Shown here piece after piece: positions 1-5,154 of a stretch of DNA of 7,549 bases. Positions within the stretch are counted from its first letter, which is position 1. The number at the start of each line of letters is the position of its first letter. The notes under the pieces are model-generated. The model had not been told where the DNA came from. It searched no databases and worked only from the letters and a program-made list of their open reading frames with translations. Both the position numbers and the translations under genes were made by a program. This DNA is from Candidatus Portnoybacteria bacterium CG_4_10_14_0_2_um_filter_44_20 (GTDB lineage: Bacteria; Patescibacteriota; Minisyncoccia; Portnoybacterales; GCA-002795985): positions 1 to 7,549 of the forward strand of contig PFOG01000047.1 in assembly GCA_002792395.1 (NCBI GenBank), in the 5' to 3' direction.

Positions 1-40
1 GTTTACCCCCACGTTTTTTATTTTAAGAACCAACATACCC

Positions 41-100
41 TAAAAGGCGGCCCCCCTGAATGCTACAGAATACTGCAGAAAAGAAGAGAGCCGCCTTTTA
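41..100. terminator. Long-loop inverted repeat, terminator-like
   Basis: An 11-bp perfect inverted repeat (TAAAAGGCGGC at 41-51, GCCGCCTTTTA at 90-100) encloses a 38-nt loop. A-rich and T-rich ends flank a GC core, so either strand would give a terminator-like stem, but the T-run is only four bases and the loop is long. It could be a bidirectional terminator, an attenuator in the leader of a leftward gene beyond the window edge, or a structured RNA. I recognise no riboswitch or RNA family here. Confidence 0.35.
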
Positions 101-155
101 AACTACGTTAATCCTCCGTTTGTTTTCAAAAATTTTAAAATCTCTCCTCTTTCTT

Positions 156-173
156 TATCGTACCGGTACGATA
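156..173. promoter_or_regulatory. Perfect 18-bp palindrome, operator-like
   Basis: TATCGTACCGGTACGATA reads identically on both strands. It covers the -10 and probable start region of the leftward promoter at 168-196, which is where a dimeric repressor commonly binds. The controlled gene would lie to the left of the window or be very short. The regulator is not identifiable and I do not recognise the sequence as a known box. It could instead be another short palindromic repeat like those inside rnhB and thrS. Confidence 0.45.
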
Positions 174-196
174 TCATATACTTGATTTCCTGTCAA
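168..196 (-). promoter_or_regulatory. Predicted leftward sigma70-type promoter
   Basis: On the minus strand a consensus -35, TTGACA (196-191), lies 17 nt from TATCGT (173-168), a 4/6 match to the -10 consensus. The -10 is the right half of the palindrome at 156-173. It sits just past the 3' end of rnhB and points away from it, so it should drive something further left. Predicted transcription starts near 161. No start codon follows the GGAGG at 113-117 (minus strand). Confidence 0.4.
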
Positions 197-211
197 GAGT
201 TTGGCGTGATT

Positions 212-937
212 TTAGAGATTCTTTTTCATCGGCTTAAAACTTTTTCGATGTATCTCACATGGACCAAATTTTTTAATCGCCTCCAAGTGTTCTTTTGTTC
301 CATATCCTTTATGTCCGTCAAACCCATACCGCGGATATTTTTTATGCGCCCGCCTCATCATTCTATCACGCGCTACTTTCGCGATAATCGAAGCCGCCAT
401 ACACAAAAAAACTTTCTCGTCGGCTTTAATAATGGGCTTCTGTGCGGGTGCTACGAGAACCGTTCTCGCAATATTACGAGAACGGTTCTCGTAAATATTG
501 AAATTGCCGTCAATAATCAAAGCGTCGATTCCACGCAAGATTACGCTATCGCGTAATTTGGCGTGGTCCTCGACACGGCTCAACGTTTGCAGTTTTCTAT
601 TTAATTTCGCGACTGCCCGCCTCATCGCCAGCTTATCCGCTTCAAAAATATTTATCTTATCAATCACCTCATGCGAAACGCTCGTCACCGCCCATCCTAT
701 ATTTGGATGACTGGTTATAATTTCATACCATTCCTCTCTCTGCTTTTCGGATAACTTTTTTGAATCCCTGATTCCTCTAAATTTCTTATCGCCGATCACC
801 GATTTCCTATCATGTATCATGACTGCCGCAGCCGACACCGGTCCGGCCAGAGGCCCCCTCCCCGCTTCGTCAAGACCGGCGACACATTTATAACCCTGCT
901 TATATAATTTTTTTTCTTCTTTAAAAATATCTTGCAT
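212..937 (-). CDS. rnhB: Ribonuclease HII
   Basis: This 241-aa RNase HII cuts the RNA strand of RNA-DNA hybrids and starts removal of single ribonucleotides misincorporated in DNA. The DEAGRGPLAG active-site motif gives D23 and E24. D143 (IDG) and D173 (KAD) complete the DEDD metal-binding set. The DSKKLS, AASIIAKVARDR and HKGYGT motifs and a GPCEIHRKSF tail are also present. The ATG at 935-937 directly precedes an intact family N-terminus; no clear Shine-Dalgarno is seen. Oddity: D143 to D173 is 30 residues, against 18 between D108 and D126 in E. coli RNase HII. The extra stretch coincides with an in-frame palindromic element encoding about residues 149-162 (from YENRSRN). All catalytic residues remain, so the enzyme is probably active. 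The gene is divergent from the small ORF starting at 1006. Confidence 0.96.
   Translation of the reverse strand: MQDIFKEEKKLYKQGYKCVAGLDEAGRGPLAGPVSAAAVMIHDRKSVIGDKKFRGIRDSKKLSEKQREEWYEIITSHPNIGWAVTSVSHEVIDKINIFEADKLAMRRAVAKLNRKLQTLSRVEDHAKLRDSVILRGIDALIIDGNFNIYENRSRNIARTVLVAPAQKPIIKADEKVFLCMAASIIAKVARDRMMRRAHKKYPRYGFDGHKGYGTKEHLEAIKKFGPCEIHRKSFKPMKKNL
452..493. repeat. In-frame palindromic element inside rnhB
   Basis: Two perfect 17-nt inverted arms (452-468 and 477-493) flank the 8-nt spacer CAATATTA. Each arm is itself nearly palindromic: CGAGAAC, one central base, GTTCTCG. The 42-nt block thus holds four copies of one 7-mer in alternating orientation. It can also be read as a 24-nt tandem duplication, since AATATT precedes both copies on the coding strand. 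It lies between the third and fourth catalytic aspartates of RNase HII without breaking the frame. Confidence 0.85.
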
Positions 938-993
938 TTTTGTTCTTTATGACACATACTGTCTTTAAGATTTCGATGGCGTTTCAATTCAAA

Positions 994-999
994 AAGGAG
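994..999 (+). promoter_or_regulatory. Shine-Dalgarno deciding a GTG start
   Basis: AAGGAG lies 6 nt upstream of the GTG at 1006. The upstream in-frame candidates (TTG 940, ATG 949, ATG 976) have no such site, so 1006 is the preferred start. Confidence 0.65.
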
Positions 1000-1005
1000 C
1001 CAAGC

Positions 1006-1179
1006 GTGGAACCAAAAAGTTTTGATCCGAATAACCCCAAATTAGTCAAAGGATTTTTTCTCGCTATCAAAAAGGCTTGCCAGGAACTAAGCTTCGACCT
1101 TCGCCGCCTTGACTGGTTTAACCTCTCACCGGCTCACGCAGACTTTTATCGAAAAAACGTAAATCTGCCCGACCGCTAA
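1006..1179 (+). CDS. Hypothetical 57-aa protein
   Basis: I do not recognise this protein. From the GTG it is 57 residues, beginning MEPKSFDPNNPKLVKGFF. It is soluble-looking and charged, with a probable amphipathic helix around GFFLAIKKACQELSFDLRRL and an aromatic-rich C-terminal half (DWFNLSP, ADFYRKNVNLPDR). No signal peptide, membrane segment or known motif is visible. The AAGGAG at 994-999 decides the start; longer forms from 949 or 976 stay in frame. A strong hairpin terminator follows 16 nt after the stop, which together with the ribosome site argues for a real expressed gene. It stands alone between divergent rnhB and convergent arfB, so context gives no function. Confidence 0.6.
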   Translation: MEPKSFDPNNPKLVKGFFLAIKKACQELSFDLRRLDWFNLSPAHADFYRKNVNLPDR

Positions 1180-1194
1180 ACACCTTGTAATTTT

Positions 1195-1221
1195 AAAACC
1201 CCCGAACTTTGGGGGCTTTTT
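1195..1221. terminator. Bidirectional intrinsic terminator
   Basis: Five C's (1199-1203) pair with five G's (1211-1215) around a short AT-rich loop, followed by C and TTTTT (1217-1221) on the plus strand. On the minus strand the same stem is followed by GTTTTAAAATT. It lies in the 43-nt gap between the stops of the 57-aa gene and the arfB-like gene, which converge, so it probably serves both. Confidence 0.85.
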
Positions 1222-1222
1222 A

Positions 1223-1624
1223 TTACCATTCAACTTTTTGTCTGTCTGTTTTTTTCTGCCCCTGATGGCGTTTTTCGTCCATGCGTCTTTCTTTTGAAGA
1301 CTTCGTTGGTTGAGTTTCTTTTCTTTCCTTCGCAACCACCAATGTTCCGGCGACAAGTTCGTTCAGGCGCTTGATCACCGCTTTGCGGTTAGCTTCCTGA
1401 CTTCTCTCTTCGCTTGCCTCAAGACAAAGTTCGCCACCCTGATTAATACGCGTCTCAAGCCCCTGCAGAATTAACTGCTTTTGCGTGTCGTCAAACGCCT
1501 CTGAGCTTGCCACGCGCCAACGGAGTTGGGCGCAGGTGGAGCGTCGGTTGACGTTTTGCCCGCCCGGACCGGAGGAGCTGACGTATTTCATTTTTAATTC
1601 TTTCTCGGGGACAACGGGAAACAT
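1223..1624 (-). CDS. arfB: ArfB-like peptidyl-tRNA hydrolase (class I release factor domain)
   Basis: This 133-aa protein has the size and layout of ArfB (YaeJ), which frees ribosomes stalled on mRNAs without a stop codon. The catalytic loop SGPGGQNVNRRST places the GGQ motif at residues 21-23, where it would trigger hydrolysis of peptidyl-tRNA. No codon-recognition domain is present. The tail from about residue 95 is strongly basic (KERKETQPTKSSKERR and on to the end), like the ArfB helix that lies in the empty mRNA channel. The start is the ATG at 1624, because AAGGAGG lies 6 nt upstream. A longer form from the ATG at 1672 would add 16 residues but lacks such a site and falls at the predicted transcription start. 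PrfH-type factors are longer, so ArfB is the better call. It is divergent from dnaE. Confidence 0.87.
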   Translation of the reverse strand: MFPVVPEKELKMKYVSSSGPGGQNVNRRSTCAQLRWRVASSEAFDDTQKQLILQGLETRINQGGELCLEASEERSQEANRKAVIKRLNELVAGTLVVAKERKETQPTKSSKERRMDEKRHQGQKKTDRQKVEW

Positions 1625-1630
1625 ATCGTC

Positions 1631-1637
1631 CCTCCTT
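1631..1637 (-). promoter_or_regulatory. Shine-Dalgarno deciding the arfB start
   Basis: On the minus strand AAGGAGG is followed by 6 nt and then the ATG at 1624. This is the strongest ribosome-binding site in the window and selects the 133-aa form over in-frame upstream starts. Confidence 0.8.
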
Positions 1638-1678
1638 TCGTAATTAATTTTTGGCGCTTCAAAAGTTTCCATTCTTGG

Positions 1679-1707
1679 ATGATAGCATGTTTTTTGCTTT
1701 CCCGCAA
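1679..1707 (-). promoter_or_regulatory. Promoter for the arfB-like gene
   Basis: On the minus strand TTGCGG (1707-1702), a 17-nt spacer and TATCAT (1684-1679, 5/6 to consensus) form a sigma70-type promoter. The predicted start near 1672 gives a leader of about 48 nt containing the AAGGAGG site. Its -35 is one arm of an inverted repeat shared with the opposing dnaE promoter. Confidence 0.65.
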
Positions 1708-1711
1708 CGCA

Positions 1712-1740
1712 TTGCGGTACTTTCCCACAGAAGATATAAT
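1712..1740 (+). promoter_or_regulatory. Promoter for dnaE
   Basis: TTGCGG (1712-1717), a 17-nt spacer and a perfect TATAAT (1735-1740) form a sigma70-type promoter. The predicted start near 1747 gives a 5' leader of about 95 nt that ends in the heptamer array. The -35 hexamer is identical to that of the divergent arfB promoter, only 4 nt away. Confidence 0.7.
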
Positions 1741-1814
1741 AAAAGAAACCTTGCGACAATTATCGGTTTACGATCAATCTTCAATTTATTGATTTTTAAA
1801 CATTTTTATTTGAA

Positions 1815-1842
1815 ATTGAAAATTGAAAATTGAAAATTGAAA
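1815..1842 (+). repeat. Heptamer tandem array abutting the dnaE start
   Basis: Four perfect copies of ATTGAAA run from 1815 to 1842, and the last A is the first base of the dnaE ATG. A degenerate copy precedes them (TTTATTTGAA). The array occupies the whole ribosome-binding region, so no Shine-Dalgarno is present. The array upstream of thrS has the same period and a near-identical unit (ATTAGAA). Confidence 0.85.
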
Positions 1843-4800
1843 TGCGTTTCACGCATTTACACGTCCATTCCCACTATTCGCTTCTCGATGGCTTACCCAA
1901 GATCAACGACCTAATTTCCAGAGTCAAGGATTTGGGTATGGATTCAGTTGCCCTGACCGACCACGGAGTGATGTATGGAGTGGTAGAATTTTATAAAAAA
2001 GCAGTGAAAGAAGGCGTCAAGCCGATCATCGGCAACGAAATGTATCTGGCGCCCCGAACAAGGTTCGACAAGGAAGCAAGAATTGATCAGAAAGCTTTCC
2101 ATCTCCTCCTTCTGGCCAAGAACAAGGCCGGCTACGAAAATCTGATCAAGCTTACAACCAAGGCCCACCTTGAGGGATTTTATTATAAGCCACGCATCGA
2201 CAAAGAGCTATTGAGAGAACATGCCGACGGCTTAATTGGTTTAACCGCCTGTTTGTCGGGAGAGATTCCCCGGGCGATCATCGCTGGCAATATCGAAAAA
2301 GCCGAAGAACTCGCCGCGGAATACCGGGAAATTTTAGGTCCGGAAAATTTTTATTTGGAAGTCCAGCACCATCCCAATCTTGAGTATCAGGAAAAAGTCA
2401 ATCAAGCGCTAATTAAGCTCGGCAAAAAGCTCAAAATTTCCCTGGTTGCCACTCACGATGTCCACTATTTAAACCCGGACGACGCCGACGCGCAAGATAT
2501 TTTGATGGCCGTACAAACTGGCGCCAAAACCGATGACGAAGGCCGCCTGACAATGACGGGAGAAAATTTTTCCCTCCAGCCGCCGGAGCAAATGATAAAA
2601 TGGTTTAGCGAGATTCCGGAAGCAATAGAAAACACTCAAAAAATTGTCGAACAATGCAACTTCCAGCTGAAACTCGGAGAAATTCAGCTGCCACATCTCA
2701 AGGTACCGACAGGGAAAACGCCCGAGGAGTATCTTAAAGAACTTTGCCAGCGCGGACTAGCCCAACGCTACGAAAATATTACTAAAGAAATTTCAGATCG
2801 CCTCAAATATGAACTCGGCGTTATTGGTAAAACTGGATTTGCTTCATATTTCCTAATCGTCCAAGATTTCGTCAACTGGTCAAAAAATAGCGGGGTGATT
2901 GTCGGGCCGGGACGCGGATCAGCTGCTGGCTCCCTCGTTTCCTACTTACTTAACATCACCGACATTGATCCGTTACGCTACGACCTCCTGTTTGAAAGGT
3001 TTCTTAATCCGGAACGGATTTCTATGCCCGATATTGATTTGGACTTTGCCGACGCAAGGCGCGACGAGGTTATTGCGTATATTAGAGAAAAATACGGGGA
3101 AGATCACGTCGCCCAGATTATTACCTTCGGTACCATGGCCGCCCGGGCTGCCATACGCGACGTCGGACGCGTGCTAAACTATCCTTATACTTTCTGCGAC
3201 CAGCTGGCCAAGATGATTCCCTTTGGCCTAACGCTTCAAAAAGCCATCGACGAATCGGCGGAACTCGGTCATGCCTACAAAACCGATAACGGCGCCAGAA
3301 AAATAATTAATATGGCGATAAAATTAGAAGGCGTTGTCCGCCACGCTTCCACCCACGCCTGCGGCCTGGTTATCACCCGCCAGACGCTTGATGAGCTAAC
3401 GCCCCGCCAACATCCGGCCGGCGACGAAAAAACAATCGTCACCCAATATGAAATGCATTCTATCGAAGACCTTGGCCTTTTAAAAATGGATCTTCTCGGA
3501 CTCAAAAACCTAACAATTATTGAAAACGCGCTTAAAATTATTAAAAATACTTGCAACGAAACTATCGACATAAGCCGTCTGCCGCTTGACGACAAGCCAA
3601 CTTATGAATTGCTCCAGGAAGGAAAAACCACCGGCGTTTTTCAACTCGAATCTGGTGGCATGAAACGCAACCTTAAGGAACTTAAGCCAACCCAGTTTGA
3701 AGATATTATCGCCATGGTCGCCCTCTACCGGCCCGGCCCAATAGAATTCATCCCCGAGTTTATTGCCCGCAAACACGGACTGAAAGAAATTGAATATCTG
3801 CATCCAAAATTAGAAACAATTTTGAAAAACACTTACGGAATTTGCGTCTACCAGGAACAATTAATGGCTATCGCCAAAGAATTGGCTGGCTTCACGCTGA
3901 CCGAAGCCGATATCTTAAGAAAAGCTGTCGGCAAAAAAATCAAAAAACTTTTAGACGAACAGAGGGGGAAAATGATGAACGGCATGATTAGGAATGGAAT
4001 CTCCGAAGAAATCGCTTCAAAAATCTGGCAATGGGCGGAACCTTTCGCCAGCTATGGATTTAACAGAAGCCACGCCGCCTGTTACGCCATGGTCGGCTAC
4101 CAGACCGCTTATCTCAAGGCGCACTTCCCCACTGAATTCATGTCCGCCCTAATGACCTCTGAAGAAAACGATATTGAAAGAGTTTCATTTCTGGTTGACG
4201 AATGCCAAACAATGGGAGTCCAGATTTTACCCCCCAACATCAATGAAAGTCTGGCCAACTTCACAGTGATAGAAACGAATCAGATCCGCTTCGGACTCCG
4301 GGCGATCAAAAATGTGGGAGACAATGTCGTTAAAACCATCATAAACGAAAAAAAGGCGAACGGACCCTATAAATCAATCAGCGACTTTCTTGAGCGAGTG
4401 CAGACAAAAGATCTCAATAAAAAATCTCTAGAAAGCCTCGTAAAATCTGGCGCCTTTGATGCCTTGGGCGAGCGCAATGAGTTTTTGCTCAACATGGAAA
4501 CGCTTTTGTCCTACGCCAAAGAAACCCAAAAAAATAAATCAAATGGACAAATCAGCCTCTTTGGGTCAAACTCAAAAGTAGCCAACCACCAATTGAAACT
4601 CGCCGAGGTCCCGCCAGCCACCAAAAAAGAAAAACTATTCTGGGAGCGCGAGTTGCTCGGCCTCTATATTTCCGGCCACCCAATGAGAGAATACAAGGAA
4701 TTGCTGGAAAAAAACTCACTTCCGATCGGAAAAATAACCAAACAGATGGCCGGCAAACAAGTAAAAGTCGGCGGGATAATTAATAAAATTAGAAAAATTG

Positions 4801-5000
4801 TCACTCGCACCGGCCGACCGATGCTTTTCGTTCAGATAGAAGACTCTCAATCCAAAACTGAAGTCATCGTTTTTCCGAATGTTCTCGACAAAACCGCCAC
4901 TATCTGGCAGGAAGACAAAATGGTCTTAATAACAGGAAAAGTGTCCGACCGAGACGAAGAAATTAAAATTATTTGCGATAGCGTAAAAGAAATTACGTAA
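1842..5000 (+). CDS. dnaE: DNA polymerase III alpha subunit
   Basis: This 1052-aa C-family replicative polymerase extends both strands at the fork. The N-terminal PHP domain keeps many metal-ligand positions: H7 and H9 in HLHVHS, D40-H41 in TDHG, the E of NEMYL, EVQHH, C137, and H205/D206/H208 in THDVH. E. coli DnaE has lost several of these, so proofreading by the PHP domain is plausible. The core shows GPGRGS (355-360), the PDIDLDF palm motif (catalytic D397 and D399), D550 in KMDLLG, and FNRSHAACYAM (from 740). A helix-hairpin-helix lies near 824 and an OB-fold from about 974. The protein ends soon after the OB-fold, so the extended tau-binding C-terminal domain of E. coli (1160 aa) appears absent. 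The ATG at 1842 is chosen because the four residues upstream are encoded by the heptamer array. No separate dnaQ is visible. Confidence 0.97.
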   Translation: MRFTHLHVHSHYSLLDGLPKINDLISRVKDLGMDSVALTDHGVMYGVVEFYKKAVKEGVKPIIGNEMYLAPRTRFDKEARIDQKAFHLLLLAKNKAGYENLIKLTTKAHLEGFYYKPRIDKELLREHADGLIGLTACLSGEIPRAIIAGNIEKAEELAAEYREILGPENFYLEVQHHPNLEYQEKVNQALIKLGKKLKISLVATHDVHYLNPDDADAQDILMAVQTGAKTDDEGRLTMTGENFSLQPPEQMIKWFSEIPEAIENTQKIVEQCNFQLKLGEIQLPHLKVPTGKTPEEYLKELCQRGLAQRYENITKEISDRLKYELGVIGKTGFASYFLIVQDFVNWSKNSGVIVGPGRGSAAGSLVSYLLNITDIDPLRYDLLFERFLNPERISMPDIDLDFADARRDEVIAYIREKYGEDHVAQIITFGTMAARAAIRDVGRVLNYPYTFCDQLAKMIPFGLTLQKAIDESAELGHAYKTDNGARKIINMAIKLEGVVRHASTHACGLVITRQTLDELTPRQHPAGDEKTIVTQYEMHSIEDLGLLKMDLLGLKNLTIIENALKIIKNTCNETIDISRLPLDDKPTYELLQEGKTTGVFQLESGGMKRNLKELKPTQFEDIIAMVALYRPGPIEFIPEFIARKHGLKEIEYLHPKLETILKNTYGICVYQEQLMAIAKELAGFTLTEADILRKAVGKKIKKLLDEQRGKMMNGMIRNGISEEIASKIWQWAEPFASYGFNRSHAACYAMVGYQTAYLKAHFPTEFMSALMTSEENDIERVSFLVDECQTMGVQILPPNINESLANFTVIETNQIRFGLRAIKNVGDNVVKTIINEKKANGPYKSISDFLERVQTKDLNKKSLESLVKSGAFDALGERNEFLLNMETLLSYAKETQKNKSNGQISLFGSNSKVANHQLKLAEVPPATKKEKLFWERELLGLYISGHPMREYKELLEKNSLPIGKITKQMAGKQVKVGGIINKIRKIVTRTGRPMLFVQIEDSQSKTEVIVFPNVLDKTATIWQEDKMVLITGKVSDRDEEIKIICDSVKEIT

Positions 5001-5151
5001 AAATTCACCTAATTTCTAATTACCTCACCCTACGGGCGACCACCCGAAGGGTGGTAATTCACCTAATAAAATCGTAAGTAAAAATGTCCAGTTCGAAAAT
5101 TTTGTTATTTGGCATTTTAATTTTTATTAGAAATTAGAAATTAGAAATTTC
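5001..5151. repeat. Intergenic mini-element, left copy
   Basis: This roughly 150-nt block fills the whole dnaE-thrS gap. It begins right after the dnaE stop with AAATTCACCTAATT. It contains a GC-rich core (5024-5072) with a 7-bp hairpin (ACCACCC, loop GAA, GGGTGGT at 5039-5055). It ends with three ATTAGAA heptamers (5126-5146) and the edge ATTAGAAATTTC (5140-5151), 3 nt before the thrS ATG. The 49-nt core recurs inverted at 7064-7112 with one mismatch. No ORF is present; the size and ends resemble a MITE or REP-like repeat. The hairpin has no U-tract, so it is not an ordinary dnaE terminator. Confidence 0.75.
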
Positions 5152-5154
5152 AAG

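Noticed and set aside
103..177. A 24-codon minus-strand ORF near the left edge
   Set aside because: It has no ribosome-binding site, overlaps the predicted -10 and palindrome, and no other frame continues it past the TAG. It is kept only as a remark in the operator finding.
181..196. Small stem CTTGA/TCAAG as an rnhB terminator
   Set aside because: It has only five base pairs, no U-tract, and overlaps a better explained promoter -35.
182..556. A 124-codon plus-strand frame opposite rnhB
   Set aside because: It is antisense to conserved RNase HII motifs and shows no family resemblance; its apparent repeat residues come from the palindrome being readable on both strands.
1625..1759. N-terminal extension of the arfB-like protein to a start at 1759 or 1672
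   Set aside because: The AAGGAGG site lies 6 nt before the ATG at 1624, the predicted promoter lies within the extension, and 133 aa matches the ArfB family.
1830..1841. TTG start for dnaE four codons upstream
   Set aside because: Those codons are the heptamer array itself; the ATG at 1842 starts the conserved HLHVH-containing N-terminus at the usual distance.
5039..5055. Hairpin after dnaE as an intrinsic terminator
   Set aside because: The stem is strong but has no following U-tract, and the same hairpin recurs inverted after thrS as part of a repeat element.
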